Shown here: in pieces, positions 7,598-16,811 of the stretch | Position numbering within the stretch: the first letter of the stretch is position 1 | How the letters are laid out: every line of letters starts with the position of its first letter | Assembly: GCF_000350225.1 (NCBI RefSeq) | Contig: NW_005178498.1 | Location: 16,790-42,469, forward strand | DNA length: 25,680 bases | Source: Chondrus crispus | Lineage: Eukaryota; Rhodophyta; Florideophyceae; Gigartinales; Gigartinaceae | Direction: 5' to 3' | The notes under the pieces: generated by a model | Told to the model about the DNA's origin: nothing | Database searches by the model: none | What the model saw: the letters and a program-made list of their open reading frames with translations, nothing else | Made by a program: the position numbers and the translations under genes

Positions 7598-10513
7598 ATG
7601 CAAGTTCCTCCCGAGGATGTTGCCCTGTCACGACTTGCGAATGACGTCGTGCAAAACACCTACAAAGAAATGCATGCTTTGCTTGATTCCCTCACCGATC
7701 TTCCGCCAGAGGCCCGTCGCGAGAAACTTGTTGACTTCACCCTGAGCGTACGCCATCGCTTCACTCGTCTTTTGGTCGCAGTTCGATGGTTCATGATGTA
7801 TTCCGCATTCCACGGCTCTGCCCAAGTCACCAAGCGAATGGCAACCACGCGCAGCGGCGTACTAACGGAGAATGCAGATATCCTCTGGCGAGTTTCCGGA
7901 TTTGTCAAGGGTGCGGTTGCCCATCCCTCCGCAATTGCGGAGGCCGCAGAAATTCTTGGCTCATCGTCGTTTTTTGCCCGCTACCCAAGGGTTATTGAGA
8001 AAGCAATTGGAATCGATGCAAGCGCCCACATTCACGACGTTGAAGACTCTGCTAAAAATCCGCCATCTCGTTCAAGCAGCTTAGAAGACGAGGCAACCGA
8101 GCGTCTGCAGGTCTCCACATTTTGCGCGGTCAGGAACTCTATGCCGACCGGTGTTAAAGTGATAAACTCACGCGTCGATCCGAAGAACGCTGCGGTTCGC
8201 ATCGGTGTCCCAGGATCCTGGACTGCAGACGTAATTTTGGATCGCTTGAGCCTCGAAGACGCGTTGTTGATCCTGTTGCGATTTGAAATCCTCGTCGGGG
8301 GGCATCCAGATGCCCAGAGTGTACTCAACACCCCATGGCGAGTTCGCGATGAGCCTATGAGGTTGCGCACCGAACAGAGGGAGCCCCTGCGTCAAATGAT
8401 TAGTGATCGCATGCAGTGGACCATGAGAGACACAGAAGCTGTCGATAAAGCCAGTCGCATGAAGAGCGCTCTTCTTTGTCTATCCAGTATATTGAGCCTC
8501 GAATGCGCCGCCAAAATTGCAATCGAACATGTAAGGACACAACTCTCTGCCCTTACACAGCACACCTCGTGGAAGATTGCCAAGCTCGCACTATCGGGGG
8601 TAGGGTCTGAAGCAAAAGACGACATGCCCGTGCGGGTCCGGTACTGGCAAAAATCACATCGAAAAGCGGAAGTAGCGTTCCGATTGCCGAGCCAAGAGCG
8701 TCTCAGTGATGCTATAGGCGGGATCCTCCAGATTTCGCATAGTCCGCCGCTACCAGGAAGAACTCACCCGAAGCTCGAAATCAGGAGGATTCATGCCGAG
8801 CGGTACCTACTCGAAACTTGTCGACATCGAGCACAGCACGAAGTGAAAGAACTAGAGAAGCTGTGCCGTTTATCCATCCCGTCTTCCATTCAAATGAAAA
8901 TTGCGGCGGGCTATACATCGTCTTCACTGGATGTTTACTTTGCTCGTCCGAGACCAAGCCTTTCTTTTGGAATTTCGCACAAGACGGGAGGTTTGTTCGT
9001 TCGTTTGCACGGCGCGGTCGCTCTCGCGCAGTCCAGGGCGCACTCTTTCGCGTCTGAGTTTCGAAATCTTCTTTGGGTCGGGGAACGCTTTTTCGCCAAG
9101 AGCGGTTTGCCTACAATGTGCCGCGTGGCAGTCGACATCATAGAGAAAGCATTGAGTTTGGTTCGCCTTAACTCGTCGTTGGAGGGCAGCTGTGCGATCG
9201 GGGTCGGTTTCATTCCGACGTGGCCTCCTGGAGACTCGTTCGTCGAAAAGCCGGAAAAATCCAATGCGGGAAGGATGATTCGCCCGCCATTTATGCCAGT
9301 TGATAGAAAACGACCGAGACGGTTCCTGACTCTCTGTTCCATGGCTAGCGAAGACGACGAAGTGTACTGCATGCCCGGTTTAACCGCTACTAAACGCGCG
9401 AGATCGTTACCGATGCATTTCACCATTTCTTCTTCAGAGAATCAAGCGTTCATTGAAGGTCGGAGACCGGAAGGAGTGGGCCAACCCGATCGGTCCAACG
9501 AAATCTGCAGTGATGCCAACCGTATGGCCATATTGGCTGAGGTTCGGCATGCAACAGAAGTGCGAATGCGGCGGGATAACATCTTGAGAGAGGTCAAGAA
9601 TTACGCAGACGTCATTGACGGGGATTTCTCTCTTCGTTCTCCGTACCGGTCACCGATCAAAATGAAACCGTCGTCACTAGAAGTTGAGAGTGCCGCCCTT
9701 ATCATTAAAGGCAACGAAGGATGGCAGATACGACTAACACTTACTAACGATATATTCGATGCAACTAACCTGCGAGGACAAACAGTATCGTACTTTCCGG
9801 CGAAACGCCTCTTACTTTTTTCATATGACGTGTCCTCGACTACAACCTTAAAGAGGTTTTTCAGCGATTTTGAAAGGGCAACGAAATCAGCTGCGTTAAT
9901 CAAAGGGCTGTCAGCTGGGGTTGAGGTTTGCTCAATTGTTCGACGGGGGCCATCCTTTGTGGCGATTGACGTATCAAAATTTCGACTCACCGTGGGGGTG
10001 CGAAGCAAATCCTTTCAGCTGGGAATTTTGCCCCCGCAACCAGTTATATCAAAGAATTTGTTTCCATTGATGGAAGAAGTGATGGAGGCATCAGAGATGG
10101 ATGCGGGGCGAACTCTTGCGAGACTACTCGAAGCTTCTTTGCCACTTGGTCTCGCCTTGCAAGAGGCGACACGGCGTTTACCAGAGTCTATGAAGGTATA
10201 TTTTTTCACTGCCTTGAAGGTGAAAGTACTTTATAGTTTAGCTCGGGGACAGCTTTCAGCTTGGGGACAGTTTTGCTGTATTGAGATAGACGCGAGGTAT
10301 GGGGCCCAGAGGATATTGATCATGGATGCTTTTCGGGTGCGAGCATCTGCCGACGCGGAAAGAGACCTGAAACCAGTTCCAGTGTGGGAAAAAATTGTCA
10401 AAAAGGTCGTATCAGAGAAGCGTGGAAGGTCTCATCGTGACAATGCAGTCATGGAAGTCCCACTCCGAACATTGAAACAAATCCTAGCATCCTTGACGTC
10501 CGCATTTTCCTGA
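7598..10513 (+). CDS. MED14: Mediator complex subunit 14
   Basis: A protein of 971 residues. Residues 3-65 match the MED14 (Rgr1) N-terminal signature: VPP start, NTYKEMHALLDSLTDLPPEARREKL, then FTLSVRHRFTRLLVAVRWF. Residues 91-135 give the second conserved block (ENADILWRVSGFVKGAVAHPS and the following ILGSSSFFARYP). The remaining ~800 residues are poorly conserved, as is usual. MED14 is the backbone joining the head, middle and tail of Mediator, which links transcription factors to RNA polymerase II in the nucleus. It is shorter than human (about 1450) or yeast (about 1080) MED14. The ATG at 7598 (AAACCATGC) places the signature at residue 3, the usual position. One uninterrupted exon; divergent from LHCR. 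Confidence 0.85.
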   Translation: MQVPPEDVALSRLANDVVQNTYKEMHALLDSLTDLPPEARREKLVDFTLSVRHRFTRLLVAVRWFMMYSAFHGSAQVTKRMATTRSGVLTENADILWRVSGFVKGAVAHPSAIAEAAEILGSSSFFARYPRVIEKAIGIDASAHIHDVEDSAKNPPSRSSSLEDEATERLQVSTFCAVRNSMPTGVKVINSRVDPKNAAVRIGVPGSWTADVILDRLSLEDALLILLRFEILVGGHPDAQSVLNTPWRVRDEPMRLRTEQREPLRQMISDRMQWTMRDTEAVDKASRMKSALLCLSSILSLECAAKIAIEHVRTQLSALTQHTSWKIAKLALSGVGSEAKDDMPVRVRYWQKSHRKAEVAFRLPSQERLSDAIGGILQISHSPPLPGRTHPKLEIRRIHAERYLLETCRHRAQHEVKELEKLCRLSIPSSIQMKIAAGYTSSSLDVYFARPRPSLSFGISHKTGGLFVRLHGAVALAQSRAHSFASEFRNLLWVGERFFAKSGLPTMCRVAVDIIEKALSLVRLNSSLEGSCAIGVGFIPTWPPGDSFVEKPEKSNAGRMIRPPFMPVDRKRPRRFLTLCSMASEDDEVYCMPGLTATKRARSLPMHFTISSSENQAFIEGRRPEGVGQPDRSNEICSDANRMAILAEVRHATEVRMRRDNILREVKNYADVIDGDFSLRSPYRSPIKMKPSSLEVESAALIIKGNEGWQIRLTLTNDIFDATNLRGQTVSYFPAKRLLLFSYDVSSTTTLKRFFSDFERATKSAALIKGLSAGVEVCSIVRRGPSFVAIDVSKFRLTVGVRSKSFQLGILPPQPVISKNLFPLMEEVMEASEMDAGRTLARLLEASLPLGLALQEATRRLPESMKVYFFTALKVKVLYSLARGQLSAWGQFCCIEIDARYGAQRILIMDAFRVRASADAERDLKPVPVWEKIVKKVVSEKRGRSHRDNAVMEVPLRTLKQILASLTSAFS

Positions 10514-12666
10514 CCAACTTCTCAGTCAATCGGTCTTACACGAATCTGAAGTTTTTGAAGCCCTTTTACAATGATTCTCGATACTAGCTTTGGGTTTAAA
10601 ACTAAATTGTCGCAAACTAGTTTGTTGCAATCACCCCAACACTGCCGTACCTCGCTTTACATAGTACAAACCATGAGAATATTTTCAGACCTTGAAGTGC
10701 AGGTACTATAGGTACCTATTGGTAAATCGTTATTTCAACCATGCCCAATGGAGGGCTTTGTAAAACGTTGTTGACAGCAGTGTAGTTGTGAATCGTGACG
10801 TCGCTCTATAGCATCCTGGGATTGATATGCGAGCATCGCTTTCTTGAACTCCATGGCAGCATGCATGGATGTCAGTACAGTGAGGGCGTGCCTGCATTCC
10901 GCTGAGATAGCAAGGGGGCCGTTCTTGGAATTTTCATTTGTGACCAGCAAGGGCTCTTTTCCATTTCGCATCACTCAGCACCTAGCTGCTTGAATAGGCC
11001 TCTCTGGTTTCGGCTTTGGCTTCTTCGTCTTCGTGTCTTTCTTAGTGTCGTTGTTTGTGGAAAAAGACTGCTTCCTCATTTCTGGAAATTGAAACGATTC
11101 TCCTGTCCGTCTTTCCGTTGGTTGTATATATGGACTGTTGGTTTCTTCGGCGAATGATTGTCAGATGATGGAGAGATGATGGAGAGAGGTAGCATTCCTT
11201 GCATTGTGGAGAGCAGCTATATAGGGAAAGAGAGAGCACTTTTGAAACACACCATTTACCTCTGAAAGAACTGTTGTCGCAAAACAGGTCCCAATGTTCC
11301 AAGATGATGTTTTTTTATTTGAGACATTAACGTCTCATATATCCTACCTGTAAAGAGTTGTGTAGTTGTACGGTGTTTTGACCTGGGAATGAACGAACTT
11401 TTATGTAGCTGCATTCTACAACTTCACGCATTGGGGCATTGTTGGTGGAAAGGGAAGCTCTCTCTGTCTGAAGAACGCACGGGAGTGCACGAAACGGGAA
11501 TGTAGAGTACCAAAAGAACATCTATGGCCGCGCTACCAAATACCTGAACCCAACAACAATGCAGACAGATTTCAGTTGTCTCAAAGATTCCTGGAGAGTC
11601 ATTCACAAGTACACAAACTGCTCATACATGAGGCCCATCAATTGCATCTGACAGCTATTCACATGAGACTTGAGACCCTCAAGCAAAGCAATTGAATGAC
11701 ATAAGATCCCGGATCAGGGAATCTCAGGGTAAAGAAACCTGAGTACAAGCTGTCGTAATGCATTAGCTTTTGATCCAGCAATGCTTCGGATTGTAGAGAC
11801 GGCGAAACATATGTGTACACTACATGTTATACACGTACCTAGAAAAGAGGTTACGACGACCAGTGCTAGAAAACTGTGTAAAAGTAGAGGCTCTGTGCAA
11901 TAGCGTGTCCGAAGCTGCATCACTGCCTCCAGGCAGCACTTTTTAAAAGCTTTTTCAGCTAAAAGAGTCAGTGCCAAAGCACCCCGACGATCACCACCAC
12001 TGGAAACCTGCGTGTGACGCAACATAGGCTACTGAGGTCAGACACTATCTAAAAAATCCAACATTCAACACTGTGAGGTGTAACTTAACTCCGGAACCGG
12101 TGCACATTCATCTTCTCATTACTATTATACATATTCACTGGTCATTGGCCAGAGTAGAAAGGCAACGAAGCTGTGAGAGGGGAGACACTGAGCTTTTGAT
12201 GTAGGCTGTGATGTCTCATAATACCAACTCACAAGAATGACGAAAGCCAGCCAAATTGAATGTTTTTCGAACACCGCAAAGTCCTACTCAACAATAGCGC
12301 CGGAAATAACTTGTTCTTTGCGGATGACGTCACTGGTGGCAATGGTGAGTCGCCCGCGAGGACCACCACTGACTGTGTAGTACGACGAAGTTATTTTCAA
12401 TGCACGGCCACTCTTCGAGGGGAAGACGTCCAACACCCCCTGAACCCTGGAACGGAATCCTACGCCACTGACGATATCTTGTAGATATATTATCATTACT
12501 GTAGTAGATTTATTAAATCTTTTGTGCTAACTCTCATGTTTTGGTCAAACGGGCAGGATGCAGACGAACGCATGAGGAAGTTGCGTGACTGTGATTGCGA
12601 GTAACCCAACGAGCAGCATGTCAAGGCATTCTGCCTCTCTCTTTTCTTTCATTCTTAAACAGTGTA

Positions 12667-13197
12667 CAGAGTAAAGTCTCGATATGGTGAACCGAAATGT
12701 GGCGCTTCCGAGCAACCCACTGAGGTCGCCTTACCGAGCCAGTTCATGTGAACAGTGGCGGAGCTGCTCATGTACACGTGTAGCCTTCGTACAGGTACAG
12801 CAAGGCACACAACGTCACTTGCTTTGACTTGCTTTGACCCTGTGTGTCGACGGGCGACGTCGACGGGCGCATTCGGACATCCAGAACTCTTCCCGTTGTG
12901 AATGGGCCTTCCCTCTATTTTCATAGCAAGCAAAGACGTATTGATAGCTTCTGTAGTCGTTGATGGTTAGTTTCTAGTGTGCATTTCGGCCCCGACAAAG
13001 TGAACTCTTGTTTTTTTCATGCTTTTTCTGTTCATTATATCACGTAATTCATTCTAGCGAGTCTGGTTCACCTTAGAAATACGAAACCGTCGTTTCTAGG
13101 CCAAAAAGCGGAGTGGCGCCTGCCTCACAGCCTTTCGGTTCACTGCACCGGGACAGTTCATCCTATCAGGTACATAGCTTATCGAGGCTTTACTCTG
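12667..13197. mobile_element. Non-autonomous DNA transposon (MITE), pogo/Tc1-mariner-like
   Basis: The left end CAGAGTAAAGTCTCGATA (12667-12684) and right end TATCGAGGCTTTACTCTG (13180-13197) are inverted copies matching at 17 of 18 positions. The element is flanked on both sides by TA (12665-12666 and 13198-13199), the target duplication of the Tc1/mariner superfamily. An inner motif, GTGAACCGAAA, recurs inverted near both ends (left about 12688-12698; right, as TTTCGGTTCAC, about 13133-13143), as expected for transposase binding sites. There is no transposase frame inside the 531 bp, so it would need one supplied in trans. Ends beginning CAG next to a CTCGATA block recall pogo-type elements. 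That family is inferred; the inverted repeats are seen directly. Confidence 0.75.
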
Positions 13198-13980
13198 TAC
13201 TTCAACTGCTCTCTTTCAGAAACTGAACTAGGTGTCAGAAAAGTTTAGCTGGTTATGGTTTCCCGAATGCTTCGTGTCACGTGAGAAAAACACAAAAAAA
13301 GCTATTCGTACTTACAGCTTCTACGTGTTGTAGAGGAATAGCCTGATGATCATAAACTACTATTGTGATCGAAACATCACTCATGTACAGCAAAATCCAC
13401 TTTCTGGGGCCCTGCTCTTGTGTTGAATGCAGCTGGTAAGAGAGAAACGCTCTGTCGCGGTGGCGCTGTCTTTGTTGTATCAGTTGTATCAAACTTGTCT
13501 GATGGAGGTGTTGTTCCCCGACCGATCGCGACGAACACATGAAATAGTCAATCTTCATGATTTCTCTCGGTTTTCTAGCTTCCGATGTGATATACGAAGC
13601 ATCGCAGTTGAAGTCGCTGTTTCGGTGTTTAACATACGTACAGTATTGTTCATGAGCATCCTGGGTAGGCAAAAACTTTTTCTTCAAACTTGATTGATTC
13701 AAACGTGAAGATTCCTCGTTTTAGATGAGATGTGTTAATTCTTGCCACGTGCACACAGTCATATAAACTACGCTAGATTATTCTCTGTGGCGAATACATG
13801 CTACGCTGTTCTCTTCATATGTTGCGGACTGCATGTAGAGACTTTATCCTGGAAATCCATCAATGCACGTATCTTCTCAGTAGTGAGATAAAATGCTCAC
13901 CTCGACATCGTGTGTCATGTCATTATATACGTTTAACTATCACTTAACATTAAAAGCGTTTGCTTTTTATTTTGCGGGTA

Positions 13981-14274
13981 CAGGGGGGGGTCGCTCAATA
14001 GTGCCTACTTTAGTAGTGCTTCCCTCTATATAGTGCTATGGCTCACCCTCTGGCACAGGTTATCATAAGCTCACACGTGTATCATCCGGCATGGTTCAGT
14101 ACCCAAAGGATGAAGTTATTTAGTTGTGTTATACAGGCTTTGTTGTGTTTGTGATAGCAGTGTGCTTTGTCCCCAAATATATGTATATGAGCCTCCTTTA
14201 TATAGTGCCATCCCCCCAATAGTGCCATAGCTAGAGGTATGTCACGCTATAGCACCATATCGTAGGAGGCACTG
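13981..14274. mobile_element. Candidate TA-flanked element with TAGTGC motifs
   Basis: The segment begins TA-CAGGGGGGGG and ends GGAGGCACTG-TA, so both ends read CAG inward from a TA. It contains five TAGTGC motifs (13999, 14014, 14031, 14203, 14220), two of them in TAGTGCTATGGCT and TAGTGCCATAGCT. The terminal inverted match itself is only a few bases. This may be a decayed relative of the 12667-13197 element; confidence is low. Confidence 0.3.
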
Positions 14275-14850
14275 TATCACCAAGTGCTGGGTGAGAGTGG
14301 TCCGAACTGTGAGACAACCCTGCGAAAATATTGCGAAGGAGTGGTGGACTACCGTTTATAGCATGGTCAACATATTTTCTATGTCAATATTGCGAACCAT
14401 TGTCGATAGACCTGTACATGATGAACCCAAACAATTCGGCTGCGGCGATTTCATATTTTCATAAAAAATATCGTGTGCCTATCCATTCGACTGATGCAAT
14501 GAACGTTTTATATTTGAAACTTGTTGTCAACCATAGGCATTCAGCAGCGAGAGTTTTCGAGCACGTCAGCCAAACGGATTACTTGCGAGGAATCCGCAAT
14601 GAAGCCTGGTTGGGGTGGTTGAGTCCTGCGAAGCCTTCTGAAGTGAACCGCAAAGAGTGGTGTCCTGAGTTAACAACGAAAAGAAGATGCAATTAAGAGC
14701 TTCCGTTTTATGTTTTACGTTGAATGAATAGTATGGTCTTGAAACTACTATTTACGTCGAAGAGTTGGTGTTCTGAATGGAAATAGTTTTTTTCAATGCG
14801 ATGCAAAGTCTGTGAGGGCAGTTTTGTTGGAGCCATGAAATGTCTTTGAC

Positions 14851-14931
14851 TGATGACATCACTCAATGGCATTTCACTGTATGGTACTTCATAGAGTGAT
14901 GACATCATATGTATATGATGCCATCACTCAA
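14851..14931. repeat. Three-copy TGATGNCATCACTC motif with 17-bp hairpin
   Basis: TGATGACATCACTCAA (14851-14866) recurs directly as TGATGCCATCACTCAA (14916-14931), with an inverted copy at 14894-14908. The inverted and second direct copies make a hairpin: arms 14894-14910 and 14913-14929, 17 bp with one mismatch and a 2-nt loop. It lies 300-380 nt downstream of the tRNase Z stop codon. Confidence 0.7.
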
Positions 14932-15230
14932 ATATATCTACACATATATTTATACTTTAGAGTCTTTTTCATATCCCTGTTTCTCATGAAAAGGACGAAG
15001 ATGGAATTACCAAAGTAGTGAGAATGTCTGAGACACTGCATATAGACTGTGCTGTTCGGCGTGGTCTCGAGAAAGCGGCCAGATCTCTGAGCTGAGTCCT
15101 GATTAACACCTGAAGCGCTGCGGGCTGATAATACAACCGAGCCCATGCCCACAAGGGTGCTGCATACTGTACTATCTCTTTACCCCGTATACGTATCCTC
15201 ATCATGAATTTGCCCCATGCCTGCAGTATC

Positions 15231-16202
15231 TCAAGCTCCAAAGGCAATGCTTTTCTGGCGCAAACCTTCCGGCAGTTTCCAGAGAGCTCTGCGAATGCCC
15301 GCTTTTGAGTACCTAGCACTAAAATGGGTGAAGACTACGGACTCATTTTCGTCAAACAGGTTACTGTTTTCAATTACCTGATCTATGTGGATGTGACCAC
15401 AATTTTCTGCGTGTTCGGGCGAGCAAAAATCATCAAGGAACGTCATTTCAGTGATGAGGACCCGCGCCCTTCTGCAGTCATCCGACTTCGCAATTGCGTC
15501 TAGAGACGTGTCACCAGTAAAGCATATTTCCGGGCTTGCTATGTTGTCCTCAATTTCGGTTCCGGCCTTTCGCATCTTGACCAGTTCAGGCCCCGGAGTG
15601 CCAATATATTTCTGTTTCAGTTTCTTTTTCTTCTTAATCACAATGTATCCCTGGGAGGGAACAGGGTGCGTCGTTGGAAAAGATTTCAGAAGCCATCCTT
15701 TCTTGAACTCAACTGGAGGATGTGACGGACTCAGTCCTTCGACCACGAACTCAAAATGGGATTGTTCCAGTTTCGCGACGGCACTGACTAAATTTTTGAC
15801 ATCTGGTACTATTTCCGGAGGCACAAAGTACGTGGGCGTGGGTAATTTTTGCAATGATCTTGTGGCTAGATGCAACGGAAGACCGTGCACATGGTCGCAA
15901 TGGCCATGGGTTATGGCCATAAACTTCATGGATACCGCACGAGGGGGACAACGACCAGAATCGAACGCTAACGACAGAGATGGAATGCATATACATGTTT
16001 CCATAGCCGCAACTGAAACGCCGTATATTTGATACCCAGCCACGTCGATTGTCTGGGGAGTGCTTCTATCTTGCTTGGTGGATGCACTCATCTGGATAGG
16101 CAGTCCTCTGTAACCGTGTCGCAGGGAAGTGAGCAAATTGGCTTGGGTCTGTCGGGCAGCGGTGGCTTTAAATGCAGCGGGAAGAGCTGAAAATGTAAGC
16201 AT
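15231..16202 (-). CDS. tRNase Z, plant-type short form (tRNA 3' processing endonuclease)
   Basis: A metallo-beta-lactamase-fold protein of 323 residues, very like Arabidopsis TRZ1/TRZ2: AFDSGRCPPRA, ITHGHCDHVHGLP (HxHxDH at 99-104), ICFTGDTS, TEMTFLDD, CGHIHI (268-273) and THFSARY (292-298). Enzymes of this family cut the 3' trailer from precursor tRNAs using two zinc ions. About 50 residues precede the catalytic part; this stretch is basic and rich in Ala and Ser with few acidic residues, so an organelle transit peptide is likely. The frame begins at 16217 with TTG; the first ATG is at 16202 and was taken as the start. Met38 (MSAST) could start a cytosolic or nuclear form. It shares a 609-bp divergent region with the S1-domain gene, another RNA-binding, probably organellar protein. 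Confidence 0.92.
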   Translation of the reverse strand: MLTFSALPAAFKATAARQTQANLLTSLRHGYRGLPIQMSASTKQDRSTPQTIDVAGYQIYGVSVAAMETCICIPSLSLAFDSGRCPPRAVSMKFMAITHGHCDHVHGLPLHLATRSLQKLPTPTYFVPPEIVPDVKNLVSAVAKLEQSHFEFVVEGLSPSHPPVEFKKGWLLKSFPTTHPVPSQGYIVIKKKKKLKQKYIGTPGPELVKMRKAGTEIEDNIASPEICFTGDTSLDAIAKSDDCRRARVLITEMTFLDDFCSPEHAENCGHIHIDQVIENSNLFDENESVVFTHFSARYSKAGIRRALWKLPEGLRQKSIAFGA

Positions 16203-16811
16203 ATCTGATACAGTCAAAAGACTGCGTGTGCAATAGACCGCAGCGTGAGTGCTGCTCGTTTGCCGTATGTGGTCGTGGTCTTAGCGCCTCATGATTCTCC
16301 CACTTGTGCAATCGTGTCAGGGTAACTCGATGTTAGAAATATTGCAGAAGCGTAATTTGTTCAATTCTGACCTTCAATGCAACAACCGCATGAATCCGCC
16401 GGCAGCCGAGACCGTTTGATGCAATCCGCAAGGTTAAGTACAGCTACTGACCGGTCAGGCCACCGGGGATTATTGCAGGTATACTGTATCACTTAGCACG
16501 CAAAAGTATCCAACGAAGGCACCTCTGTCGTGATCGCGGAGAATGTTAAGGTCGCTTTCCCAGGGACGCTCGGGGAGTTGGAAGAAGCTGGAATTTGACC
16601 TGTGATCTTAACTACGAGCTGGCGTTGATCCCGGTGAAGGAATTCGTCTGGGAATTTTTTCAAAAATACAACCCTACAAGACAGTCCTCTCAACCAGGAC
16701 AGGTTCACATGACCGCAATTTGCTTTGGATGTACAGTACCAAGGGTACTGCGGGGATGCTGTCTTGAACTGGAATGGTGCACGGACACACCTCTGAGCTG
16801 CTCGTGCCGTT
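16203..16811. promoter_or_regulatory. Divergent promoter region tRNase Z / S1 protein
   Basis: 609 bp between two start codons. It holds TACTGTA at 16482-16488 and the complete near-palindrome at 16732-16750, 62 nt before the S1 start. A long minus-strand frame (16493-17146) crosses it, but it lies antisense to the S1 gene and resembles no family. Confidence 0.5.
16732..16750. repeat. Dispersed near-palindrome, copy C
   Basis: TACAGTACCAAGGGTACTG, with perfect 7-bp arms CAGTACC/GGTACTG around AAG. It is the best copy of the motif also found at 1601-1619 and 1986-2004, and it lies in the promoter or 5' UTR of the S1 gene. Confidence 0.65.

Larger units (their letters stand above)
10514..15230. 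other. 4.7 kb gene-poor region between MED14 and tRNase Z
   Basis: The longest stretch without a recognised gene, more AT-rich than the rest. No open frame here reads as a known family; the longest (minus, 13277-13702) is unconvincing. It holds the MITE-like element at 12667-13197, a TAGTGC-rich candidate element at 13981-14274, a hairpin cluster at 14851-14931, a 12-bp palindrome (10613-10624) and two TACAGTA/TACTGTA sites. Minus-strand segments near 10.98-12.0 kb look slightly coding-like between possible splice sites and could be exons of a spliced gene or a non-coding RNA. I could not assemble a protein I recognise. Confidence 0.6.

Noticed and set aside
13277..13702. 141-codon minus-strand frame
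   Set aside because: No recognisable domain, overlapping open frame on the other strand, low-complexity Gln/Arg stretch; best explained as chance in AT-balanced spacer.
14331..14696. 121-codon plus-strand frame in the gene-poor region
   Set aside because: It begins with TTG, not ATG, and matches nothing I recognise. It could be a transposon relic, but nothing shows that.
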